NCBI RefSeq assembly: GCF_045310675.1
Contig: NZ_JBJHZZ010000009.1
Span: 54,640 to 118,639 of the forward strand
Origin: Clostridium_AT stratigraminis
Lineage (GTDB): Bacteria > Bacillota > Clostridia > Clostridiales > Clostridiaceae
DNA length: 64,000 bases
Direction: 5' to 3'
A program made the translations under genes and the position numbers. Under the pieces are notes generated by a model. It saw only the letters and a list, made by a program, of their open reading frames with translations. It was not told the origin of the DNA and made no database searches. Below, in pieces: positions 50,817-60,285 of this stretch. How positions within the stretch are numbered: position 1 is the first letter of the stretch; the number at the start of each line of letters is the position of its first letter.

Positions 50817-51755
50817 ATGATTATTTTAGATATCATAAATAATTTTAAGGTAGTTAAGCAGGACATTAATATTAAAGATGGACATTATTGGATACTTCTT
50901 AAGTCTGATGAATTGTATAAAATAAAGAATATGTTTGTTTTAGAAGAAGAGAGTTTAAATGAGTGTGTAAACATTGAGCAGTTTCCAAAGTTAAGTTTTT
51001 TTTCCGGATATACCTTCATTGTTTTTAATATCCTCCAGTATAAGGACATAGAGGTAGTATCAAAGGAGTTAAATATTTTTTTAAGTAAAGATTATATTAT
51101 TACTGTATACAAAGATGAGTTAAATATTTTGCAGAGCTTAGTTGACGACATACGTGAAAATAAGAATTCTTTTATTTTAAAAGAAAAAAATAGAACCTCC
51201 ATAATTCTATATTACATATTAGATAGAATTATATTAAGAAATTATGATGTGATATCATCCTTAGAGGCTTATGCCGACAAAATAGAAATAAGTATACTTA
51301 AAAGTCCAAGGCAAGAGCAGATACATAAATTAATTCATCTTAGAAGGCAGGTATATAAAATCAGAAAATATTTAAATCCATTAAGATATATTGGGGATAG
51401 TCTTGTTAGTAATGAAAACAATATTATTGAAAAAGAAGATATAGTCTATTTTAAAAATTTAAGTTTGAAGATTGAAAAGCTAATGCTGTCTCTTGAGGGC
51501 CTAGTTCAAGATTTAGCCTTAGTAAGAGAAGCCTTTGAATCTGAAATATCCAATAAGACAAATGAGATAATGAAGGTTTTCTCTATAGTTGCCAGTATAT
51601 TCCTGCCACTTAATCTTATAACTAGCATGTATGGAATGAATTTTAAAAATATCCCATTTGTTGAACATGAAAATGGTTATTACATTATTAGCTTTGCTAT
51701 GGTGCTCATATCTTTAGGATTATTATTACTATTTAAGAAAAAGAAATGGCTGTGA
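50817..51755 (+). CDS. CorA family divalent cation transporter
   Basis: A 312-residue channel-like transporter for Mg2+ or Co2+. The N-terminal cytosolic funnel and long helix (about 1-250) are followed by two membrane helices. The pore signature YGMNF sits at the end of the first, inside LITSMYGMNFKNIPF. The C-terminus KKKKWL is the usual basic end. GGTGAG precedes the ATG. It is probably in the same transcription unit as the two genes before it. Confidence 0.88.
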   Translation: MIILDIINNFKVVKQDINIKDGHYWILLKSDELYKIKNMFVLEEESLNECVNIEQFPKLSFFSGYTFIVFNILQYKDIEVVSKELNIFLSKDYIITVYKDELNILQSLVDDIRENKNSFILKEKNRTSIILYYILDRIILRNYDVISSLEAYADKIEISILKSPRQEQIHKLIHLRRQVYKIRKYLNPLRYIGDSLVSNENNIIEKEDIVYFKNLSLKIEKLMLSLEGLVQDLALVREAFESEISNKTNEIMKVFSIVASIFLPLNLITSMYGMNFKNIPFVEHENGYYIISFAMVLISLGLLLLFKKKKWL

Positions 51756-51823
51756 TTTGTATTTTTGTTTATAATTTGATAGAATAAAAATGTTAATTAT
51801 TATATTTTTAGGGGGTATTAGTT

Positions 51824-53233
51824 ATGGAAGAAGTTAATAAAAGTTTAAGTAAAAAATATGAATATGCTTGGGAAAAATATTCAAAAGAAGAATTAGAAAA
51901 AGTTTTTTTATTAAGCAATAGATATAAGGACTTCATGTCTAATTGCAAAACTGAAAGAGAATGTGTTAAAGAATTTATATCTTTAGCCGAAAAGTCAGGC
52001 TTTAGAAATTTAGAAACACTTATCAAGGAGAAAACAGTACTTAAGAGTGGGGATAAAGTTTATGCAAATAACATGAATAAAACATTAGCACTCTTTGTTA
52101 TTGGTACAGAACCTTTTGAAAAGGGACTTAAGATACTTGGTGCCCATGTAGATTCTCCAAGACTTGATTTAAAGCAAAATCCATTATATGAAGATACTGA
52201 CTTAGCAATGTTTGAGACTCACTATTATGGTGGAATAAAGAAATATCAATGGGTTACTATTCCTTTAGCAATTCATGGAGTAGTTGTAAAAAAAGACGGT
52301 ACAGTAATTGATGTTGTTATTGGCGAAGAGGACAATGATCCTGTAATAGGAATATCAGATTTGCTTGTACATCTTTCAGGGGAGCAGATGCAAAAGAAGC
52401 TTGATAAAGGTGTTGAAGGCGAGGATTTAAATGTCCTTGTTGGAAGTATCCCTGATATGGATAAAGATTCAAAGGAAAGAGTTAAGCTAAATGTTCTTAA
52501 AATATTAAATGATAAATATGGAATTGATGAAGAAGACTTTGTTTCAGCAGAACTAGAAATAGTACCAGCTGGAAAGGCAAGAGATTACGGCCTAGACAGA
52601 AGTATGGTGTTAGCTTATGGTCATGATGATAGGGTATGTTCCTTTACTTCTTTTGAAGCTCTATTAGATATGGAAAACCCAGATAAAACTTGTGTAGCCC
52701 TACTTGTAGACAAAGAGGAAATAGGTAGTGTTGGGGCAACTGGAATGCAATCTAAGTTTTTTGAAAATGTACTTGCTGAAGTTATGGAGCTTGCAGGAGA
52801 TTATAGTGAACTCAAGCTTAGAAGAACCCTTACAAATTCAAAAATGTTATCTTCAGATGTAAGTGCTGCCTTTGATCCTAACTATCCTTCTGTTATGGAA
52901 AAGAAGAATGCCGCTTACTTAGGAAAAGGAATTGTGTTTAATAAATATACAGGAGCAAGAGGTAAGTCTGGCTGTAATGATGCAAATCCAGAGTATATCG
53001 CTGAACTTCGTGCAATAATGGAGAAACATGGTGTTAGCTGGCAAACTGCTGAACTTGGAAAAGTTGACCAAGGAGGCGGAGGAACAATTGCATATATTCT
53101 AGCTGAATATAACATGCAGGTAATAGACTGCGGTGTTGCACTTCAAAACATGCATGCACCTTGGGAAGTTGCAAGTAAAGCTGATATTTATGAAACAGAA
53201 AGAGCATACTTCGCATTTTTAAAAGAAGCATAA
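51824..53233 (+). CDS. M18 family aminopeptidase
   Basis: A 469-residue zinc aminopeptidase (LAP4/ApeA type) that preferentially removes acidic residues in the characterised members. Metal and catalytic motifs are GAHVDSPRLDLK, AYGHDDRVCS, LLVDKEEIGSVGATGMQS, and DVSAAFDPNYPSVME, with DCGVALQNMHAPWEVAS near the end. GGGGG precedes the ATG. It is monocistronic with its own terminator. With the two M29 and one M20 genes it suggests active peptide use. Confidence 0.92.
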   Translation: MEEVNKSLSKKYEYAWEKYSKEELEKVFLLSNRYKDFMSNCKTERECVKEFISLAEKSGFRNLETLIKEKTVLKSGDKVYANNMNKTLALFVIGTEPFEKGLKILGAHVDSPRLDLKQNPLYEDTDLAMFETHYYGGIKKYQWVTIPLAIHGVVVKKDGTVIDVVIGEEDNDPVIGISDLLVHLSGEQMQKKLDKGVEGEDLNVLVGSIPDMDKDSKERVKLNVLKILNDKYGIDEEDFVSAELEIVPAGKARDYGLDRSMVLAYGHDDRVCSFTSFEALLDMENPDKTCVALLVDKEEIGSVGATGMQSKFFENVLAEVMELAGDYSELKLRRTLTNSKMLSSDVSAAFDPNYPSVMEKKNAAYLGKGIVFNKYTGARGKSGCNDANPEYIAELRAIMEKHGVSWQTAELGKVDQGGGGTIAYILAEYNMQVIDCGVALQNMHAPWEVASKADIYETERAYFAFLKEA

Positions 53234-53239
53234 TTTATA

Positions 53240-53270
53240 AAAGCTGCTGGAAGTAAGTTCCAGCAGCTTT
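53240..53270. terminator. Intrinsic terminator
   Basis: AAAGCTGCTGGA (53240-53251) pairs with TCCAGCAGCTTT (53259-53270), followed by TATTTTATT. It lies between convergent genes. Confidence 0.88.
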
Positions 53271-53312
53271 TATTTTATTAATACATTATTTAATAAAAAG
53301 TAATAAAAGTAA

Positions 53313-54575
53313 TTACATATGAAAGATTGGCTCTTTATACCAGTTACTTAAATAATCATAGGTATCTTCTAATTTAGAATATAGTTCCTTAGGGAATTCA
53401 TTAGTTTCAAGTTCAACTCCTGATGGCAGTAATCTATTTAAGGAACCAATAAACACACCTCCTATTGAAGTAGCACTATAGTTCCAGCTGCAATGAAAGG
53501 TCTCAATAAACGATAGTACACCGGAGGAAAATGCAGGAGCTATGTATGGCTTAAAGCCAAAGGTTCTAACATCTAAATTTGCATTTTTAGTCCTATCAGT
53601 CAGATACTCAGATAATTCTTTATTATAGTTTTTAATACTATCTGCCACTACAACTCCTTCACCATGGGGACCAAAACATCGTCCTTCAGTTTTATATTGA
53701 ATAGCTCCATTTGCTTCAGCAAAATAAGCCGCTCTTCCATGCATAACACCTAGCCCATAACCCCTTATCTGTTCAGGTGCCAGCCCCCTATAATCCATAT
53801 TTCCTTCTGAATCAGAATTGCTTGAGTTAAAGGCAATATTGCAAAGTAGATCAACTGGGTCTGACATTACAATAAATAGACCTTTATAATTTTTTTCACG
53901 AGCAAGCTTTGAATAATATTTAAGTATTTCTGCGTTGCCTTCAAATTGAGCAATTCTAACATCTTCTGGCTCTTTCCCGACTTCAGGTACTCCAACAGAT
54001 ACACAAAAGACAAACATATCACAATCAAATAAATTACTTTTCTCTATAGGGATTATTTCAGGAAAATTGCAATCTAAAGAGGGTGAATAAATTTGACCTG
54101 CTTCATAGTGCCAGCGTTTAATTTTGCTGTTATCAGAATCAAATATGCCTATTTTATTTACCTTTTCTGAGGCAGTAAGCCTAAGACCAGCAGCTAAGTT
54201 TCCACCAACATCTCCCAAGCCGACTATATTTATAGTCCACTTTTTTGGAATGTAATCTGTAAGGCAGCTTTCCCAGTCAGGAAAAGCTGTATTAACACAT
54301 TTTACTTCTCTTTTATTAATTTTTTCTTGCAGCCATAAAGGGATATTTTCAATATGATTTTCTGGCTTTTTTAATAATTCAAGCCCTTCACTTTCTAAAA
54401 AAAGTAAGGAAGGGTGAGTTACTGCAAAACTTTTTCTACTTTTAGATGGGGACATGTTTGTTATTGAATAAATAGTACCAATTGAATTCTTAGCTTCTTC
54501 TTCAGTTAATATTTCATAGCCAAGTCCGGCTATTTTAGAAAGTACTATTTTACCATTGATTTTATAAAATATCAT
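53313..54575 (-). CDS. Lactate/malate dehydrogenase-fold protein with N-terminal extension, unknown role
   Basis: A 420-residue protein. The first 110 residues are an unrecognised domain (IGTIYSITNMSPSKSRKSF). Residues about 113-415 have the LDH/MDH fold: NAD loop INIVGLGDVGGNLAAGL (115-131), acidic residues FDSD after strand 2, and VMSDPVDLLCNIAF, like the LDH NPVD motif. A YGLGVMHGRAAYF stretch and FGPHGEG follow, with His304 aligned to the catalytic His. It therefore looks like an active NAD-dependent oxidoreductase, but the extension and divergent substrate loop make lactate or malate unlikely. It begins 13 bases after the 1,625-residue gene, has GAGAGGAG upstream, and is surely in the same operon. 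Confidence 0.65.
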   Translation of the reverse strand: MIFYKINGKIVLSKIAGLGYEILTEEEAKNSIGTIYSITNMSPSKSRKSFAVTHPSLLFLESEGLELLKKPENHIENIPLWLQEKINKREVKCVNTAFPDWESCLTDYIPKKWTINIVGLGDVGGNLAAGLRLTASEKVNKIGIFDSDNSKIKRWHYEAGQIYSPSLDCNFPEIIPIEKSNLFDCDMFVFCVSVGVPEVGKEPEDVRIAQFEGNAEILKYYSKLAREKNYKGLFIVMSDPVDLLCNIAFNSSNSDSEGNMDYRGLAPEQIRGYGLGVMHGRAAYFAEANGAIQYKTEGRCFGPHGEGVVVADSIKNYNKELSEYLTDRTKNANLDVRTFGFKPYIAPAFSSGVLSFIETFHCSWNYSATSIGGVFIGSLNRLLPSGVELETNEFPKELYSKLEDTYDYLSNWYKEPIFHM

Positions 54576-54588
54576 AAGAACTCTCCTC

Positions 54589-57500
54589 TCATTTTAAACC
54601 ACTAAATATATGTTGAAATCTAAACAAAAGTTCTAGGTCATTTTTTAAATAAAGCGAAGGACTTAGATTTAAATCATAGTCCATATTTCTACCTTTATCA
54701 GGGCACCTTGGTACAGTAAAAACCTGCCCCATATTTAAAAGGCTTAAGTTTCTTTCATGTATGAAATGATATTCACTTTCTAAGGAATTTAATATATCTA
54801 AGGAATTTTCTAAACATACCTTAGAAAGATTATATATGGCCTCCATAGGAGCATTTTTTATGAAAGTAGGGGAGGTATAGGGCAATATTAAGTTTATAGA
54901 GGGTAAAAGGTTCCTTTCAGGAAAACTTCCTCTCCATAGGGCATCACCGCCTATAAAGGGATATAGAGAATTTTCATTAAACCAAACTTTAAGTCTAGGA
55001 ACAAAATATACACTATCTACTTCTCTTTTTTGCATATCCATTAAATCTTTGCCACGTCCGGATAATATTCCGCACAAGATTTTCTTAACGTAAATACCTT
55101 CCTTTTTAAGCAGAGGATCTAAGGCTTTCATTCTGTATCCTTTATGTAATATATTATCAACTAAAATTACTGGCCTTTTAAAAGATTTTATCATTTTGAC
55201 TTGTGACTCTAAATCTAAATAGTAGGGAAAAGGCCCTATGCTAAAATCTTTCATATCGGCATTAAATAATTTTTCAGTATGAAGTGCTTTAGTAACTGTA
55301 TTAGGTATAATGTACCTTTCCAAAATATCTCCATAGGGTACGCACATTGCAGAACCTAATATAGGGGGCTCGCAAGCTTCAGTAGGCACTAGATTTTCAT
55401 CACATATCTTTCTAATCATTGATTGATGAAGCATGTTACTGTCAAAGCTTAGCATTAATTCACCAGGATAAAGCTTATTTAACGCTATTTGAAGCTTTCT
55501 CCTTGAAGAAGCTATAGCAGCTTTTATTTTAGTATTGCTTCTAAATGGTTCCTTAAGTAAATTTTCTGTATCTAAATTTAATACACAAGGTGTACTCATA
55601 TCTACAACATAGGTTGGATTTAAGGAATCCTCTGTACTAATTTCTATAAAACCCTGGAGTTTAAGTGTATCATACATTGAGGATGAGGCATTATTGGATA
55701 AAATATTCTTAAATATTGCAAACTGATAATCCCTAGATAAACAGAAAGCCAAGGTTTCAGTTATAAGTATTTGTTCAAGACCCTTGAATTTATCAGTATT
55801 TTTTACCTCAAGGCAGTGAATCAAAATCATTCTGCCAAGGCTATTATCTCTTATATATTGACACATTCTTGTATCTCTTAATTCATCATAAAGGGCGCTT
55901 GAACGTACCCAGTGAAAAAGGGAAAAACCAATAATTTGAAACTCCTCTAAAGTATCTGTCAATAGAACAATTCTACCTGAGGGCTTTTGCAGAGCTTCAG
56001 AAATTATGTTAATAAGTGACTCTCTATCAATATTTGTAATAGTCACTAAATCATTTATTTTTGCTTCTAATTCCTTATTAAAGCTTTCAAGTATTTCTAC
56101 TTTATATCTTAGAGATGCTACTGAGGATTTTTCTAATGGTTCCTTTTGATAAAAACCATTGTCATAAATAAATTGCTGTGCTAGTGGATCAATAAGGCTT
56201 GAAATATCCCTATTGTCATCAATGTAATTTCTTATTTGAGTTGAACTAATATCAGAATACTTTTGAGGTAAGGTAAGCCAAACAATTTTACCTCTAATAT
56301 TTTTTACAGCTTCTTCTAATCTTTTGCTTCTATTTCTTTCAAAAATTATGTGATTAAAGCTATGGATAGTATCATTGCCAACATCAACCTTGTAGGAGGA
56401 GGCGTTAAGTAAAACATCACTTCCAACTGCTATGTAAAGCTCAGAGTTAATGAAGTTTTTTTTCAAATCACAAAGATCTAAGACATTAGCTATATTAGTG
56501 GACAAATTATGAGGATATAGATAAATATTTAATTCATCTGCAATTGACATACTTAAAATATTACGACGTAACATATTTGGCAGAGTTTTCTTCGACCAGG
56601 AAAATTCGTCAACTGATAAATATACTTCAAACCCAAGATCTCTAATATCTTTTGCAATTTCTTTGTGGCTTAAGGAAAATGGATCAAAAGTGCCTGGGAA
56701 AAAAGCAACCCTTTCTGGTATAGGAATTTTTAAAGCTCCAAATAAGAAGATATAATCTGATAAAAACCTATATATATTATTTAAGGCAGCGGAATTTGCT
56801 AAAAATAAAAGTTCTTCATTTTTATTATCAGTAATTAAGGTAATTATTTTTTTACCAATAAGCTTAAAAATATGTTCCTTTTCTTTAAAGTCTAAGAGTT
56901 CTGTTCCAAAAATATCCTTACCAATAACGCTTAAAGAAGTTTGTTGAACCTTTGTATCATAGTCTCCTAGTGCATTCAATATAATTCCCAGCATGAATAC
57001 CAATCTTTTTTCAGAGGCTTCATGGCTTTCAGTAAATCTTAAGCTGTAGGATGAATAATGGGATAAGGCAACTCCAATTGTTTTTAATACAAGTGATTTA
57101 ACATTTGTACTTGAGCTTTTTATTTTAGCCTGTAAATCCTCTATTATCTCATTAAGTTCTACAGGCTGCAGAAATAGAATTATTCTGCCAATATAATAAG
57201 GTATGTATTCGGTGAACTTGTTACCTTCAATTTCTAACGCTCTTAGTAGTTCAACAGCGACTTCGTTTCTTTCTGCTAAAGATAGGCTTGGCATTAGCTG
57301 TAAGATTGCTTCACCTGCAGAATTGCGTACACTTTCCACTGCACTCACTTTTAATAGATTGCAAAAATGTATAGCTGAATGAAGTCCATTAGCTTGAATA
57401 TTTTCAATTGTATATTCCTCAAGCAATAATATTTGGCTCTTCTTTCTAACCCAATCTGTTGCCGTTTTTAAATTGCTTAAGAACATATCTGGGATTTTCT

Positions 57501-59466
57501 TTTCATCACTTTTACAAAATACCTGAAATACTTCACTCATATCTTCTAAGTTTAAGTATTGAGTGATTTTGTATTTATAATAGTTTTCAGAGGGGATATT
57601 GCTTTTTCTATACTTTAATGAAAAATAATTTTTTACTTCCTGAATAATTGAACTACTGTGTGGAATTAATGGAAGTATCTTGTACAAGGCCTCCAATGAG
57701 CTGATTCTTAAGGAAATACTATGTTTATTGAGCATTGCTAAAACAAAATCAAAAATAGGTTTTAGATTTGTTTCAAAGGGCTCTAAAGGTATTTCTTTAA
57801 TGGTTTCAAGAAGAAATAAAAGCTCATCTGAATTTCTGTTTTGTATGTTCTCATAAAATTTTATAAGCACTATTCTATATTGTAGTAAAGTATCCTTTTT
57901 ACAGTTTCTAAACAAGGAACTAACAATTATGCTTATGCTGTAGCCCATTAAAAATCTATGTGCAAATATAACCTTTCCACCAGGAGAAAGCAGGTTTTCA
58001 ATATATTCCTTAAGAAGTTCATAGCTTGTAATAGCTGGTGATTCCAGCTTCACATTTTCTGGGATTTCCTTTCTGTAATCCTCATCGAAAATTGAAATAA
58101 GTGTTCCTATTAATTCTGCACAATGTCTTCTTATGTCGTCTTCAGGGTGAATTAGATTTTCAAGTAGAAACTTAAGAGTCTGCAATTTTTGATTTTGAGT
58201 TAAGTAGGTAGAGTATTCCTGAAATATACGCAAATATTCTCTAAGATTTTTCCAATCTTTTTCACTTCTAGCCATTTCTAAGATGTGCTCTAAGGAATAT
58301 TCATCTCTTAACTGATACATTAAATTTATATTGTGATTTATAGCTAGGTTTTTTAAGCTTTGGATTATTTTTTCACCCTGCAGGAGAGAATAATTTTGAT
58401 TTGATTCCGTGATTAGCCATTTCTTATTAGTTATTTCCGTGCTAATTCCCAAGTCCTGCATATATTCTTCAAAATCTTTAAGCTTATTATATACCTTTCT
58501 ATACCTTTTCTCCTTAACTTCATCTACATTATCAAGCTTTTTTAATATTACATTAAAGGATTCATCCAAAGTGAAAATACACATTTTTTCGTTTTCCAGG
58601 AATCTTTTATTCTTAACTCTGAAATCAGAATAGATGAGTATTAAGGATTCAATTGGCAGATTTTCAAGTTCTAAATCCCAAGTAGAATGATTAATAGCAA
58701 TATTTCTAATATAGTTTATTCCATATCGTTTAAACCAAAGGTCAGAATAGTAATAATGCAGGTATGGAACCCTTTTTAATTCTGAGCCTTTACAACCATA
58801 TTTCCCAATATCATGGCCTGCAGCAGCCCCTGAAACTCGTCCCAGGTCTATAGGTATACCGGCTTCCTTCAACTGCCTTGCTATAAATAAAGCAAGAAAA
58901 TGTACACCGCAAATATGATCAAGGGTATTAAAACCAAAAACTTCTTCATTTAGTTTCATCATTTCATAAGTATAATTATGTTTAAAAGCCTTTAAGAACT
59001 TTCTATATTCTTCAGGATATTCCAGCGAATTTTCTTCTTCTAAAGTAAGAAAGTCCATTGGATACAAGCTTTGCCATGTGCCATCTTGCGAGGTTTTTTG
59101 AACTTCTGCTATTATCCTAAGTACTCTTAGGTAAAATTCACAGGCAGAATTATAAGCAGTATCAATTTTAATGATGACTGCTTCAGGAAAAGATTTAGCT
59201 AAGGTGTATTGATATAAATAATCAAGCCAGTTATCAGGTTTACTAAAAGGTACCAAATTATCAATTATTTCATTACATAAATACAGAACTCTTTTGCAGC
59301 TATAATCCCTTTCGAAAATTAGATCTTTAAGATTATTTTTAAAACTATCAGCTTTCAAGCCGTCATTTACCATATTAAAGGGGATGTTTAGCTTATTTAG
59401 CCAATTTAAGCTTAATAATTTTCTATTTAGTTTACTATACAATTTTTCAAATACTAAATTATTCAT
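54589..59466 (-). CDS. Giant multidomain protein: HD - helical repeats - NadD-like - GNAT-like - PRTase-like
   Basis: A 1,625-residue cytosolic protein without a described function known to me. Residues about 175-290 are an HD domain: LDHICGVH with His184, GHDIGKYG with His218/Asp219, His260 and Asp281. About 380-900 is a long HEAT-like helical solenoid. About 918-1106 is NadD-like: AFFPGTFDPFSLSH at 921-934, where the usual HxGH reads SxSH, and an intact ISSTQIRNYI at 1073-1082. About 1110-1290 may be a GNAT fold. About 1310-1540 is PRTase-like, with PVILVDNILHKGYRMKAL at 1432-1449 in place of the PRPP loop. It forms an operon with the dehydrogenase-fold gene 13 bases downstream. AAAGGAGG precedes the ATG. 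The domain set suggests NAD-related or nucleotide chemistry; that is inference. Confidence 0.75.
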   Translation of the reverse strand: MNNLVFEKLYSKLNRKLLSLNWLNKLNIPFNMVNDGLKADSFKNNLKDLIFERDYSCKRVLYLCNEIIDNLVPFSKPDNWLDYLYQYTLAKSFPEAVIIKIDTAYNSACEFYLRVLRIIAEVQKTSQDGTWQSLYPMDFLTLEEENSLEYPEEYRKFLKAFKHNYTYEMMKLNEEVFGFNTLDHICGVHFLALFIARQLKEAGIPIDLGRVSGAAAGHDIGKYGCKGSELKRVPYLHYYYSDLWFKRYGINYIRNIAINHSTWDLELENLPIESLILIYSDFRVKNKRFLENEKMCIFTLDESFNVILKKLDNVDEVKEKRYRKVYNKLKDFEEYMQDLGISTEITNKKWLITESNQNYSLLQGEKIIQSLKNLAINHNINLMYQLRDEYSLEHILEMARSEKDWKNLREYLRIFQEYSTYLTQNQKLQTLKFLLENLIHPEDDIRRHCAELIGTLISIFDEDYRKEIPENVKLESPAITSYELLKEYIENLLSPGGKVIFAHRFLMGYSISIIVSSLFRNCKKDTLLQYRIVLIKFYENIQNRNSDELLFLLETIKEIPLEPFETNLKPIFDFVLAMLNKHSISLRISSLEALYKILPLIPHSSSIIQEVKNYFSLKYRKSNIPSENYYKYKITQYLNLEDMSEVFQVFCKSDEKKIPDMFLSNLKTATDWVRKKSQILLLEEYTIENIQANGLHSAIHFCNLLKVSAVESVRNSAGEAILQLMPSLSLAERNEVAVELLRALEIEGNKFTEYIPYYIGRIILFLQPVELNEIIEDLQAKIKSSSTNVKSLVLKTIGVALSHYSSYSLRFTESHEASEKRLVFMLGIILNALGDYDTKVQQTSLSVIGKDIFGTELLDFKEKEHIFKLIGKKIITLITDNKNEELLFLANSAALNNIYRFLSDYIFLFGALKIPIPERVAFFPGTFDPFSLSHKEIAKDIRDLGFEVYLSVDEFSWSKKTLPNMLRRNILSMSIADELNIYLYPHNLSTNIANVLDLCDLKKNFINSELYIAVGSDVLLNASSYKVDVGNDTIHSFNHIIFERNRSKRLEEAVKNIRGKIVWLTLPQKYSDISSTQIRNYIDDNRDISSLIDPLAQQFIYDNGFYQKEPLEKSSVASLRYKVEILESFNKELEAKINDLVTITNIDRESLINIISEALQKPSGRIVLLTDTLEEFQIIGFSLFHWVRSSALYDELRDTRMCQYIRDNSLGRMILIHCLEVKNTDKFKGLEQILITETLAFCLSRDYQFAIFKNILSNNASSSMYDTLKLQGFIEISTEDSLNPTYVVDMSTPCVLNLDTENLLKEPFRSNTKIKAAIASSRRKLQIALNKLYPGELMLSFDSNMLHQSMIRKICDENLVPTEACEPPILGSAMCVPYGDILERYIIPNTVTKALHTEKLFNADMKDFSIGPFPYYLDLESQVKMIKSFKRPVILVDNILHKGYRMKALDPLLKKEGIYVKKILCGILSGRGKDLMDMQKREVDSVYFVPRLKVWFNENSLYPFIGGDALWRGSFPERNLLPSINLILPYTSPTFIKNAPMEAIYNLSKVCLENSLDILNSLESEYHFIHERNLSLLNMGQVFTVPRCPDKGRNMDYDLNLSPSLYLKNDLELLFRFQHIFSGLK

Positions 59467-59577
59467 GTAATCCTCCTTTTGAAGAAATTATATGTATGTA
59501 ATGGGTATCTTTAGTAATTATAAATTACATTATATAACTATATAAATCATTTTCATAGATGAAAATTAAAAATGTAA

Positions 59578-59632
59578 AATGGCATCCATATGAGTTATTA
59601 CTTTTTTAGAAATAACTCATATGGATGCCATT
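59578..59632 (-). terminator. Long perfect hairpin terminator
   Basis: A 22-bp perfect inverted repeat (59578-59599 with 59611-59632, ending in GGATGCCATT). On the minus strand it is followed by TTTACATTTTTAATTTT and ends the lipoprotein gene transcript. Confidence 0.85.
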
Positions 59633-59636
59633 ATTT

Positions 59637-60131
59637 TTATTGTCTTGGTATTAAATATTGACATAGACCAAAAAGGTTATATAAATTCTGAGTGCCTGTC
59701 ATATCTATGTAGTCCATAGGAAATGAGCCATCCCATGGGTATATTGTCAAGTATTTTTCATTGTAAACATTAATGACATACTTTTCTTTGTCAAAATTTA
59801 AAAAAAGCTTATAGACTGGCTTTTCAGGAAGGTTCTTTGGCTTATCAATAAAATTATATGACTTTAACCCTTTTGTAAAATTTTTAATTGTATCAAGATC
59901 ATCTTTGGAAAGTTCCTTTTCTTTATAAAAATTTGTATCTAATACCTTTGCTTCTATATTTGAGTCTTTTATTAGTAATTTTGCAATAAGATTTGTGTAA
60001 TAGTACGTATTAGGTTTCTTTATTGTTAAAGTAAAGTTATTAATAACAACATTTCCAAACTTAGCACTGCAGCCGAAAAAGAAAATTGAAGTTATTATTG
60101 CTGCAGATAAAATTAAAAATTTTTTCTTCAA
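59637..60131 (-). CDS. Lipoprotein, probable DUF4883 family
   Basis: A 164-residue exported lipoprotein. The signal peptide (KKKFLILSAAIITSIFFFGC) has lipobox FFGC with Cys21. The rest is a mixed alpha/beta domain with YKLFLNFDKEKYVINVYNEKYLTIYPW and ends near GLCQYLIPRQ. It resembles a Clostridium-restricted lipoprotein family (DUF4883) of unknown function; I am not certain of that match. The start is TTG with AAAGGTGAT upstream. It is monocistronic. Confidence 0.6.
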   Translation of the reverse strand: MKKKFLILSAAIITSIFFFGCSAKFGNVVINNFTLTIKKPNTYYYTNLIAKLLIKDSNIEAKVLDTNFYKEKELSKDDLDTIKNFTKGLKSYNFIDKPKNLPEKPVYKLFLNFDKEKYVINVYNEKYLTIYPWDGSFPMDYIDMTGTQNLYNLFGLCQYLIPRQ

Positions 60132-60199
60132 AATATCACCTTTAATCTTATTCTCTAATTAACATATGAATAATTATTATTTAATATTACTGAAAAACT

Positions 60200-60226
60200 A
60201 TAGCGCTATTCTAAAAAAAGTATAAT
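60200..60226 (+). promoter_or_regulatory. Possible promoter with overlapping palindrome before the activase operon
   Basis: A perfect 10-bp palindrome ATAGCGCTAT (60200-60209) lies upstream of TATAAT (60221-60226) and overlaps where the -35 box should be. It may be an operator. The repeated ATAGTTAAT further down (about 60244-60265) adds to the leader. Confidence 0.35.
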
Positions 60227-60285
60227 CTTATAGATTTAGGATATAGTTAATAATTGTATAGTTAATTAAAATGGAGGTATAACTA

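Noticed and set aside
58409..58633. 74-residue plus-strand ORF inside the megaprotein gene
   Set aside because: Antisense shadow of a long, well-supported coding frame with no ribosome binding site.
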